Shown here: one piece after another, positions 38,683 to 46,035 of the stretch
How positions within the stretch are numbered: the first letter of the stretch is position 1
How the letters are laid out: the number at the start of each line of letters is the position of its first letter
Source of the DNA: Senegalia massiliensis
GTDB taxonomy: Bacteria > Bacillota > Clostridia > Tissierellales > SIT17
Reading direction: 5' to 3'
Length of the DNA stretch: 64,000 bases
Assembly (NCBI RefSeq): GCF_009911265.1
Contig: NZ_QXXA01000011.1
Location: 62,001-126,000 of the forward strand
Program-made: the position numbers and the translations under genes
Notes under the pieces: generated by a model
The model's database searches: none
Seen by the model: only the letters and a program-made list of their open reading frames with translations
Told to the model about the DNA's origin: nothing

Positions 38683-38700
38683 ATGTTAATTATATAACAT
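38683..38700. promoter_or_regulatory. Rex operator upstream of rex
   Basis: ATGTTAATTATATAACAT is near-palindromic and fits the Rex pattern. 14 central bases are identical to those of the site at 36073-36090. It is 35 bases before the rex start. Confidence 0.68.
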
Positions 38701-38870
38701 AATATCAGCATGTGTCAAATTTTGCACTAAGATTATTATACTAGATTTTTATATAATTATCAAAGGTTATCTACCATTCTTAATACTATACCCAATTATA
38801 TCTATTTTTAAAAACTGTACTAAAAAAAAAATATCATATATAATAGGATAAGAAATAAGGAGTGAAAAAA

Positions 38871-40781
38871 ATGATAATTTTATCATGCAATAATATAAAT
38901 AAATCTTATATTGGAGAGCCAATTTTAGAAAGTATATCTTTTGCAATAAATGAAAAAGAAAAAGTAGGATTAGTAGGATTAAATGGTGCTGGAAAATCTA
39001 CACTTTTTAAAATACTAATAGATGAAATTTCTATGGATAGTGGAGAAATATATATTGCAAATGAAACTAAATTAGGTTATTTAAAACAAAATACATTGTT
39101 TGAAAGTGAAAAAACAGTATATGATGAAGCTTTAGAAGAATTTAAAAATATTATTGATTTAGAAAAAAGTATAAGAAAATTAGAAATAGAAATAAGTGAA
39201 AAAAGTAAATGTGATAACTTAGAACAAATGGATAAACTTATGAATAAATATTCTAGATTATCAGAAGAATTTAATGAAAAAAATGGATATGCATATAGTA
39301 GTGAAATTAAAGGTGTATTAAAGGGACTTGGTTTTTCAGAAGAAGAATTCTACAAACCCATAAATAACTTAAGTGGTGGTCAAAAATCAAGAGTTCTACT
39401 TGCAAAGCTATTACTTAAAAAACCAAATTTATTATTATTAGATGAGCCTACTAATCACCTAGATATTGATGCAATAAATTGGTTAGAAAAATATATAAAA
39501 GAATATAATGGAGCTGCAATTATAATCTCTCATGACAGATATTTTCTAGATTCTACTGTTACTAAAATATTTGAATTAGAAAATAGAAAACTTCAAATAT
39601 ATAATGGTAATTATAGTACATTCATGAAAAAGAGAAAAAAAATAATAGAACTAAAAACTAAAGATTATGAAAATCAAAGAAAAGAAATAAAAGATGAAAA
39701 AGAAAAAATAAGAAAACTTGCATTAGGTGGTAAAAGAGCCATTAGACAATCTAAAAGCAGACAAAAAATGCTTGATAAAATAAATGTTTTAGATAAGCCT
39801 AAATCTATTGATGGTCGTTCCAAAATAAAATTTGATCCTAAAATAAAAAGTGGCGATGATGTTTTAAAAGTAGAAGAAATATCAAAATCCTTTGGAGAAA
39901 ATAAATTATTTGGAAATGTTTCATTTAATATATATAGAGAAGAAAAAGTAGGATTAATAGGACCAAATGGTGTTGGTAAAACAACACTTTTCAATATAAT
40001 ATTAAAAACCATAGAAGCAGATAGTGGCAAAGTAAATATTGGTCACAAAGTAAATGCAGCATATTATGACCAAGAACAAACAAACTTAAATAATAATAAA
40101 ACAATAGTAGATGAAATTTGGGATGAAAATCCATCCTTTGATCATTATACTATTAGAAGTATTTTAGCTAGATTTTTATTTACTGGTGATGATATATTCA
40201 AAGAAATATCTACACTTAGTGGTGGAGAAAAAAGCAGATTATCTCTTATGAAACTAATGCTTTCTAAAGCTAATTTCCTACTTATGGACGAGCCAACAAA
40301 TCATTTAGATATTGATTCAAAGGAATCATTAGAAGATGCTTTAATAGATTATACAGGCACTTTATTTGTAATATCTCATGATAGATATTTTCTAAATAAA
40401 GTAACAGACAAAATACTTGAATTAACTAATGAAGGTTTAGAAGAATACCTAGGAAATTATGATTACTATATTGAAAAAAAGAATGAAATAATAGATGTTG
40501 AAGAAAATAAACCTACTAAAACAAAAACTCAATTAAAAAATGAACAAAAAAAGCAAAAAGAAAAAATACGTAATGAAAAAAAGAAAAAAAAGAAAGTTAA
40601 AGAAATAGAAAAACAAATTTCTGATTATGAAAAACAATTAATTCAATTAGAATATGATATGTGTTTACCTGAAATATATTCAGATCCTGAAAAAAGTACT
40701 GAAAATATAAAACAAAGTAAAATAATAAATGAAAAATTAGAACATTTATATAATGAATGGGAAATGCTACTTTCAGATTAA
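38871..40781 (+). CDS. ABC-F family ATPase (Uup/YdiF-like)
   Basis: 636 residues, soluble, two ABC domains and no membrane domain: GLNGAGKST...LSGGQKSRVLLAKLL...LLDEPTNHLDIDA and GPNGVGKTT...LSGGEKSRLSLMKLM...LMDEPTNHLDIDS, joined by a charged linker (about 240-320). The C-terminal coiled coil is extremely lysine-rich (KKQKEKIRNEKKKKKKVKEIEKQISDYEKQLIQLEYDM). ABC-F proteins bind the ribosomal E site and act in translation or antibiotic protection. The long C-terminal coil favours the Uup/YdiF housekeeping kind. ATG 38871 follows AAGGAG; a GTG three codons earlier is less well placed. Confidence 0.92.
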   Translation: MIILSCNNINKSYIGEPILESISFAINEKEKVGLVGLNGAGKSTLFKILIDEISMDSGEIYIANETKLGYLKQNTLFESEKTVYDEALEEFKNIIDLEKSIRKLEIEISEKSKCDNLEQMDKLMNKYSRLSEEFNEKNGYAYSSEIKGVLKGLGFSEEEFYKPINNLSGGQKSRVLLAKLLLKKPNLLLLDEPTNHLDIDAINWLEKYIKEYNGAAIIISHDRYFLDSTVTKIFELENRKLQIYNGNYSTFMKKRKKIIELKTKDYENQRKEIKDEKEKIRKLALGGKRAIRQSKSRQKMLDKINVLDKPKSIDGRSKIKFDPKIKSGDDVLKVEEISKSFGENKLFGNVSFNIYREEKVGLIGPNGVGKTTLFNIILKTIEADSGKVNIGHKVNAAYYDQEQTNLNNNKTIVDEIWDENPSFDHYTIRSILARFLFTGDDIFKEISTLSGGEKSRLSLMKLMLSKANFLLMDEPTNHLDIDSKESLEDALIDYTGTLFVISHDRYFLNKVTDKILELTNEGLEEYLGNYDYYIEKKNEIIDVEENKPTKTKTQLKNEQKKQKEKIRNEKKKKKKVKEIEKQISDYEKQLIQLEYDMCLPEIYSDPEKSTENIKQSKIINEKLEHLYNEWEMLLSD

Positions 40782-40793
40782 TAGAAAGTAGCA
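40765..40793 (+). terminator. terminator overlapping the ABC-F stop codon
   Basis: 10-bp arms TGCTACTTTC/GAAAGTAGCA with a 9-base loop that contains the TAA, followed by TTTTG. Confidence 0.72.
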
Positions 40794-40887
40794 TTTTGTC
40801 TTAATTTATCATTAAAAAAAGATTATTGTTTACCAAACATGCGTACTAATTATATATGTTTATATATAATTAGGTATAAATTAAAAA

Positions 40888-41024
40888 TTATATACAAATA
40901 GTCCACATTTTATACACATAATCCCCAAACTTATCAACATTTTTTTTTAGAACATATCTATTTCAGAGTTCTTTTCCACATTATCCACAGAATTTGTAGA
41001 TAAAACTGTAAACATTGTGGAAAA
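40888..41024. promoter_or_regulatory. cluster of DnaA boxes
   Basis: Within 137 A/T-rich bases lie two perfect boxes, TTATACACA (40910) and TTATCCACA (40981), and five one-mismatch versions: TTATATACA (40888), TTATCAACA (40931), TTTTCCACA (40972, abutting the next box), and TTTTCCACA on the minus strand (41016-41024), with a weaker TAGTCCACA at 40899 counted as marginal. No replication gene is adjacent. This resembles the extra DnaA-box clusters that titrate DnaA in Bacillus. The whole gap between the ABC-F gene and tsaD is occupied by it. Confidence 0.6.
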
Positions 41025-41076
41025 GTCATGTTATTATATTTTTCGTCAAAATTCAATTTTTAAGTTAACATAATAC

Positions 41077-42093
41077 CTAATCTCCAAGTTTTAAATTTGG
41101 AACTGCATTTAAACTAAGGTCAGAATACTTATTATTTATATAATTGTAATATCCAGCTGATGCAATCATAGCTGCATTATCAGTACATAATAGTCTTGAT
41201 GGATATTTAACCTCTATATTATATTCTCCAGCTTTTTTCTTCATTAATTCACGAAGTCCACTATTTGATGCTACTCCTCCAGCTATAGCTATTATTTTAG
41301 AGTTTTTCATATTAGCTAATTTAACTGTTTTATCAACTAATACCTCTATTACAGCATTTTGAAAGCTTGCACAAACATCTTCTACAACTATATCTTCACC
41401 TTTTTGCTTCATGCTATTAAGATAATTTAATACTGCTGACTTAAGACCACTGAAACTAAAATCAAAGCTGTCTTCCTCTAAATAACTTCTTGGAAAATCT
41501 ATTGCATCTTCATTTCCTTTTTTTGCTAAATCATCAATGATTGGACCACCTGGATAACCTAAATTCATAGCTCTTGCTATTTTATCAAATGCTTCACCTG
41601 CAGCATCATCTCGAGTTCGACCTAATATTTCATATTTCCCATAATCTTTTATATAAACTAAATGTGAATGTCCACCTGATACTATAAGACATACAAAAGG
41701 TGGTTTAAGATCTGGATATTCTATATAATTTGCACTAATATGACCTTCTATATGATTAACTCCTATTAAAGGTTTATCTAATGCAAAACTAAGTGCTTTA
41801 GCATATGATAGCCCAACTAAGAGAGCTCCTACAAGACCAGGTCCATATGTTACTGCTATATTATCTATATCATTTAATGATAACTTTGCTTCATTTAAAG
41901 CATCATCTAATATATAATCTATTGTTTCAATATGTTTTCTGGAAGCAACTTCTGGAACTACTCCTCCAAATTTTTTATGAAGATCTATTTGTGAAGATAT
42001 TCTATTAGTTAAAACTTCTCGTCCATTTTTAACTATAGCTATTGAAGTTTCATCACAAGACGTTTCTACTCCCAATGTAATTACATTTTTCAA
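41077..42093 (-). CDS. tsaD: tRNA N6-threonylcarbamoyladenosine transferase TsaD
   Basis: 338 residues. The ASKHA-fold enzyme transfers threonylcarbamoyl to A37 of ANN-reading tRNAs with TsaB and Tsa[15 protein letters not shown] opens the fold. The metal-binding [13 protein letters not shown] and the nucleotide loops [14 protein letters not shown] and [16 protein letters not shown] are intact. AGGGATAA precedes the start. It is encoded 2.5 kb from tsaE-tsaB-rimI rather than in one operon with them, a common clostridial situation. Confidence 0.97.
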   Translation of the reverse strand: MKNVITLGVETSCDETSIAIVKNGREVLTNRISSQIDLHKKFGGVVPEVASRKHIETIDYILDDALNEAKLSLNDIDNIAVTYGPGLVGALLVGLSYAKALSFALDKPLIGVNHIEGHISANYIEYPDLKPPFVCLIVSGGHSHLVYIKDYGKYEILGRTRDDAAGEAFDKIARAMNLGYPGGPIIDDLAKKGNEDAIDFPRSYLEEDSFDFSFSGLKSAVLNYLNSMKQKGEDIVVEDVCASFQNAVIEVLVDKTVKLANMKNSKIIAIAGGVASNSGLRELMKKKAGEYNIEVKYPSRLLCTDNAAMIASAGYYNYINNKYSDLSLNAVPNLKLGD

Positions 42094-42198
42094 AATTATC
42101 CCTCCAAAATTATTTAATTTAATTATATACCATGTTGAATATTATAAACAAGTTCTACAAAAACTAATTTTAATCACTTTAAAAAGGAGTGTGATCTT

Positions 42199-42375
42199 AT
42201 GCCAAAAAATAGACATATAGGATATGATGGTGTAGATAAAAATAATAGTTTTTTCAAAGAAGTATATAAAGCAACTGCCTTTGGTGATTTATCTCTTTAT
42301 AACAATATGAATGAATTTACAAATCCAAAAAGAGATAAAATTCATTTTGATAAAAGAAAAAATGAATTTAGATAA
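42199..42375 (+). CDS. small hypothetical protein
   Basis: 58 residues, MPKNRHIGYDGVDKNNSFFK...YNNMNEFTNPKRDK...KNEFR, very hydrophilic and basic, no Cys, no membrane segment. AAAAAGGAGTG lies eight bases before ATG 42199, and a bidirectional terminator follows the stop, so it looks like a genuine single gene although short. It is the only rightward gene in a 10-kb leftward region. No family recognised. Confidence 0.6.
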   Translation: MPKNRHIGYDGVDKNNSFFKEVYKATAFGDLSLYNNMNEFTNPKRDKIHFDKRKNEFR

Positions 42376-42387
42376 GTAATAAAAAAT

Positions 42388-42415
42388 ATTAGGACACCTA
42401 ATTAGGTGTCCTAAT
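42388..42415. terminator. bidirectional terminator
   Basis: A perfect palindrome (arm ATTAGGACACCTAA) between two converging small genes, preceded by an A run. Confidence 0.85.
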
Positions 42416-42632
42416 CTAACTTTACATCCATACTTGATAAAATTTGATCTATAAGATTTAAACTACATTTATGATTTGCATTAAAATGTTTGCAATTTTC
42501 ACAACTAATAGTCTCTTCCCCCATAGACTTTACTTCTGACCTTAGATTTTCATTTTCTTCAAAATTATATTCACTACATCTCTCAGCTATATTTTTTAAT
42601 TGATCTTTATTTGCCATATTTATATCGCTCAA
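42411..42632 (-). CDS. small protein with C-terminal Cys motif
   Basis: 73 residues from TTG 42632, eight bases after GGGAG; an upstream in-frame TTG (42647) overlaps that site. Helical and acidic N-terminal part, then S-C-E-N-C-K-H-F-N-A-N-H-K-C-S-L: Cys-x2-Cys-x8-Cys with two His, the look of a small zinc- or cluster-binding knuckle. Unknown function. Its 3' end overlaps the shared terminator. Confidence 0.6.
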   Translation of the reverse strand: MSDINMANKDQLKNIAERCSEYNFEENENLRSEVKSMGEETISCENCKHFNANHKCSLNLIDQILSSMDVKLD

Positions 42633-42681
42633 TTTATCATCTCCCAAATAGTTATATCCTTAGTATAACTATTTTAGAAAA

Positions 42682-43404
42682 TTATATTCCAATATTTAAA
42701 CCACCACTTGTTAGAATATAAACTCCTGCATAAAATATAACCCAAAAAATCCACGGAATAAGTACTGGTAATATTGCCTTTTTATATGAAATTTCAAATA
42801 TATATTTTGTTCCAATAAATGATAGTACAAGATACCATATTATAAAAATATCTATACTCAAAGCTATTCCAAAAAATAGCGTCCCTTCTAATGATGAAGG
42901 TAATATCTGAGCTAAATTAAATTTAAAAACATCAAAATTTGTGAAATATATTATTGTTCTAGAAATTAATGTTCCAAGCACTATAGGTATATATGAATAA
43001 CTTGTTACAAGCATGCCTTCTTTTGTATCTCCATCTCCTCCAACAAGTACAGAAAGACCTGTTATCATAAAGGCTTTAAAACCAATTACAATTAAAGGCA
43101 TTATTCCAGCTAAAGCAATTGTCATGTATTTATATACTTCTAATTGAGAATCACTTGGAATAGGTTGGCCACTTTGTTTTGCACTATCTATCATACTATT
43201 TATAAAATCAGTAGAACTTATTTCAATAAATGCTGCTAAAAATGAAATTACCAATATAATTATTATAGCCAATTTTAAATTCGGATAAAATTTTATGCTT
43301 TTAAACAATTCTTTTGGATTTGTAAATACATCTTTTATCTTTTCTTTCATTGTAAGTTCACGTGCATCACTATAATCTATAAATTCATTAAAATTATCAC
43401 TCAT
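42682..43404 (-). CDS. YIP1 family membrane protein
   Basis: 240 residues from ATG 43404 (AAAGGAGTG upstream). A cytoplasmic N-terminus containing KIKDVFTNPKELFKSIKFYPN, the usual YIP1 entry sequence, then five hydrophobic helices (about 46-68, 96-120, 128-150, 168-195 and 208-232). No catalytic signature; bacterial members are uncharacterised. It follows rimI by 13 bases, so it is the last gene of a tsaE-tsaB-rimI-yip1 operon. Confidence 0.82.
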   Translation of the reverse strand: MSDNFNEFIDYSDARELTMKEKIKDVFTNPKELFKSIKFYPNLKLAIIIILVISFLAAFIEISSTDFINSMIDSAKQSGQPIPSDSQLEVYKYMTIALAGIMPLIVIGFKAFMITGLSVLVGGDGDTKEGMLVTSYSYIPIVLGTLISRTIIYFTNFDVFKFNLAQILPSSLEGTLFFGIALSIDIFIIWYLVLSFIGTKYIFEISYKKAILPVLIPWIFWVIFYAGVYILTSGGLNIGI

Positions 43405-43417
43405 AAAAACACTCCTT

Positions 43418-43870
43418 TTAAAATAAAACTTCTTTCCACATAATAATTGCATCTTCATTTGTATCAGAATAATATCCAGGTCTGATTCCCACTTCTACAA
43501 AATCATTATTTTTATATAATTTTATAGCAGGATCATTAGACTTTCTTACTTCAAGTGTCATCCTTTTTATCATCATTTCTTTAGATATTTCTACAAGTCC
43601 ATTTAATAGTTTAGTCCCTACCCCTTCTCCTCTATATTCAGGATGAACTGCAATATTTGTAATATGAGCTTCATCAAGTATAAGCCACATTCCCCCATAA
43701 CCAACTATTTTAGTATCATTTTTGGCCACTATGTATCTTGCAAGCTTATTTTCTTTTATCTCTTTTATAAATGATTCTTTTGACCATGGAGTTGAAAATG
43801 ACATATTTTCTAATTCTAATATATTATCAATATCTTCAGATTCCATATTTCTAATCACTATACTATTCAT
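43418..43870 (-). CDS. rimI: ribosomal protein S18 alanine N-acetyltransferase
   Basis: A GNAT-fold acetyltransferase of 150 residues. The acetyl-CoA loop is V-H-P-E-Y-R-G-E-G-V-G-T-K-L-L, and the downstream E-V-R-K-S-N-D-P-A-I-K-L-Y-K-N-N-D-F-V-E-V-G-I-R-P-G-Y-Y pattern is typical of RimI. It overlaps the tsaB end by 8 bases. The tsaE-tsaB-rimI order is widespread in Firmicutes and supports the assignment. Confidence 0.93.
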   Translation of the reverse strand: MNSIVIRNMESEDIDNILELENMSFSTPWSKESFIKEIKENKLARYIVAKNDTKIVGYGGMWLILDEAHITNIAVHPEYRGEGVGTKLLNGLVEISKEMMIKRMTLEVRKSNDPAIKLYKNNDFVEVGIRPGYYSDTNEDAIIMWKEVLF

Positions 43871-44576
43871 CTTTTTTCTTCATCTTCTCATCATATTGTC
43901 TCTCTGCTTGAGATTTTCTTAAATAGTCAGGGACCAATAATTTATAATCTATATATTCACCATTTTTCACTTTTCTAAATGCAAGTTCTGCTATTGATGA
44001 TGCCCTTGGCATTCTTGTAGAAACAGTTGAAAATATTATTCTATCACCTAATCTGTTTTTTAATATGCTTCCATATTTAGATTCTACATCCCCATTTATA
44101 ATTATATCTTCATCTCTTTTTTCAAGTATTTCTATTATATTGTCTAATTCTAAAACATCCTGTTCCATACATATATTAAATTTTCCATCTACCCATTTAT
44201 ATATTCCAGTATATACTCTATCACGTCTAGCATCCATCATTGGAACTATAATTCCATCTCCAAATGGTATATTAAATGCTAAAGCATCCATTGTTGGTAT
44301 TCCTACTGTCTTTTTATTGTGAGCATGTGCCATTGCCTTAATACTTGCTAATCCTATTCTAAGACCTGTAAAAGAGCCTGGACCTACTCCTGCTGCATAT
44401 ATATCAATATCTTCCGGTTTTAAATCTAAACTATCCATAAGTGTCTTTATGCTAGGCATTAATTTCACTGAATGAGTCATATTGTCATTTATTATATATT
44501 CACCTAATAAAGTTTCATCCTCCATTACTGCACATGTTGCTACTCTAGAGGAACTTTCTATTGCTAGTATCTTCAT
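43863..44576 (-). CDS. tsaB: TsaB, subunit of the threonylcarbamoyl transfer complex
   Basis: 237 residues. ASKHA-like scaffold protein that binds TsaD. It begins MKILAIESSSRVATCAVMED and has AAGVGPGSFTGLRIGLASIKAMAH, the TsaB hallmark. The metal-binding His motifs of TsaD are absent, as expected. It overlaps tsaE by 32 bases and rimI by 8. Confidence 0.95.
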   Translation of the reverse strand: MKILAIESSSRVATCAVMEDETLLGEYIINDNMTHSVKLMPSIKTLMDSLDLKPEDIDIYAAGVGPGSFTGLRIGLASIKAMAHAHNKKTVGIPTMDALAFNIPFGDGIIVPMMDARRDRVYTGIYKWVDGKFNICMEQDVLELDNIIEILEKRDEDIIINGDVESKYGSILKNRLGDRIIFSTVSTRMPRASSIAELAFRKVKNGEYIDYKLLVPDYLRKSQAERQYDEKMKKKDE

Positions 44577-45033
44577 ATTTTTTCAACTCCTCAACTAAAT
44601 CTTTATATCTTTCACCTATCGAGTTTATATTAAACTTTCTTTTATTATCTTTTTCTAATCTTTCTATATTTATTTCTATCCTATCTTCTGGAAGTATCTC
44701 CTTTATAATAGATGACCATTCAATTATATTTACACTTTCTGAATCCATATATTCATCATAACCTATATCATACATCTCATCTACATCTGATATTCTGTAA
44801 ACATCAAAATGATTTACATGTACTTTTCCCTCATACTCATTTACTATAGTGAATGTAGGGCTTGTTACATATTCATCTACGCCTAAACCCTTTACAATAG
44901 ATTTAGTAAGTGTAGTTTTTCCTGCACCTAAATCACCATCTAAACAAATTATATCTCCTGAGTTTAATAAACTACCTATTAATTTTCCTAATCTTTCTGT
45001 TTGTTCTGTACTTTCTGTAATTATTCTTATCAT
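44545..45033 (-). CDS. tsaE: TsaE, ATPase of tRNA threonylcarbamoylation
   Basis: 162 residues, P-loop CLDGDLGAGKTTLTKSIVKGLG, then VTSPTFTIVNEYEG and HFDVYRISD, all family signatures. TsaE resets the TsaBD complex through ATP hydrolysis. First gene of tsaE-tsaB-rimI. The C-terminus is about 10-15 residues longer than usual because of the overlap with tsaB. Confidence 0.95.
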   Translation of the reverse strand: MIRIITESTEQTERLGKLIGSLLNSGDIICLDGDLGAGKTTLTKSIVKGLGVDEYVTSPTFTIVNEYEGKVHVNHFDVYRISDVDEMYDIGYDEYMDSESVNIIEWSSIIKEILPEDRIEINIERLEKDNKRKFNINSIGERYKDLVEELKKYEDTSNRKFL

Positions 45034-45100
45034 ATTTAATCTTTTCCTTTCCTAATCCTAATATGTATTATATAATTATTGCCCATTATATACAAGAAAA

Positions 45101-45123
45101 AACCAAAGCAATTAGCTTTGGTT
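45101..45123. terminator. terminator after ribU
   Basis: 9-bp arms AACCAAAGC/GCTTTGGTT with a 5-base loop, touching the ribU stop codon, with an A run on the other side. Confidence 0.75.
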
Positions 45124-45724
45124 ATTTATGAAGTAACGGTGATATTCTCTTATATAATGGTATAGTTATAGCGGAAATTAGTATACCTTTTACAATATTA
45201 AAAGGTGTTATTGCAAATATAACAAGTGTTTCTACATCTTTTACAAAACCATTAAGGGCAGATCCCATTTCCACAAAACTACTTATTGGTAATCCATATA
45301 GCTTTGAATAAAAAGGTAATAAGAAAAAGTAATTTGCAATACCTGCTACAATGGTCATAACAATAGTTCCTGCTAATAACCCAACTACAGCTGATTTAAA
45401 ACTTTTTCCCTTTTCATAAATTATTCCTGCAGTAAATACGAATAAACTACCTACTATAAAATTGGCAAGCTCTCCTACACCTGCTGTAGCTGTACCTTCA
45501 AGTGCAAGATTTAAAATATTTTTAAGTAGTTCAATAACAACTCCTGTCATTGGTCCTAAAGCAAATGCACCTATCAAAGCTGGTATATCACTAAAATCGA
45601 TCTTTAAAAATGGTGGAGCAAACCATAATGGTACCTCTATAAACATAATTAAAAATGCTAATACTGATAACACTGCTGTTTTTGTAAGATATTTTGTATT
45701 TACTTTCTTTTTAGTTGCCAACAT
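45122..45724 (-). CDS. ribU: riboflavin ECF transporter S component RibU
   Basis: 200 residues, six hydrophobic helices. It binds riboflavin and works with a shared EcfAA'T module encoded elsewhere. The segment FLIMFIEVPLWFAPPFLKIDFSDIPALIGAFALGPMTGVVIELLKNIL is typical of RibU, and an FMN riboswitch in the leader supports flavin specificity. AGGAGGT precedes the start. Single-gene transcript. Confidence 0.94.
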   Translation of the reverse strand: MLATKKKVNTKYLTKTAVLSVLAFLIMFIEVPLWFAPPFLKIDFSDIPALIGAFALGPMTGVVIELLKNILNLALEGTATAGVGELANFIVGSLFVFTAGIIYEKGKSFKSAVVGLLAGTIVMTIVAGIANYFFLLPFYSKLYGLPISSFVEMGSALNGFVKDVETLVIFAITPFNIVKGILISAITIPLYKRISPLLHK

Positions 45725-45765
45725 TTAACTTACCTCCTGTGTTAGTTTCTTCAGGTAGATAATAT

Positions 45766-45792
45766 AAGCCCTTGGAAAACTCCAAGGGCTTT
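45766..45792 (-). terminator. hairpin between FMN riboswitch and ribU
   Basis: 11-bp arms AAGCCCTTGGA/TCCAAGGGCTT with a short loop, about 45 bases before ribU. The T tract after it on the minus strand is weak (TATATT), so it could be the expression platform terminator or only part of it. A smaller hairpin TTAAGTAT/ATACTTAA (about 45804-45825) lies between it and the aptamer. Confidence 0.6.
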
Positions 45793-45824
45793 AAATTCTA
45801 CATAATTAAGTATGTATCATACTT

Positions 45825-45940
45825 AATCCTCTTCCATCCAGACTTTACTGTCGGTCTTGGAGTTTCACCAAGTCAACCATATTTTCATATGGGTCGCGGA
45901 CTTTACCGCCGGTCGGGAATTTCACCCTGCCCTGAAGATT
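45825..45940 (-). ncRNA. FMN riboswitch (RFN element)
   Basis: The minus strand carries the RFN consensus: TCAGGGCAGGGTGAAATTCCC, GACCGGCGGTAAAGTCCGCGA, a variable hairpin, GGTGAAACTCCAAGACCGACAGT, AAAGTCTGGATG. The helix P1 closes with AATCT/GGATT. It lies about 100 bases before ribU and should reduce riboflavin import when FMN is abundant. This riboswitch, the hairpin above and the adhesin terminator fill the 311-base gap. Confidence 0.97.
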
Positions 45941-46002
45941 AACTATTATTTTTTATTTTTGTTAACTTAATTATAATATATAGTTATTAGTTTGTCAATA
46001 AA

Positions 46003-46032
46003 AAAACTAGAAGGAAACTTCCTTCTAGTTTT
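46003..46032 (-). terminator. terminator of the adhesin gene
   Basis: 14-bp arms AAAACTAGAAGGAA/TTCCTTCTAGTTTT with a 2-base loop, 4 bases past the adhesin stop codon. Confidence 0.88.
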
Positions 46033-46035
46033 TAT

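Noticed and set aside
40796-41076. Chromosomal origin oriC
   Set aside because: No dnaA, dnaN, gyr or rpmH gene nearby. DnaA boxes alone do not show an origin.
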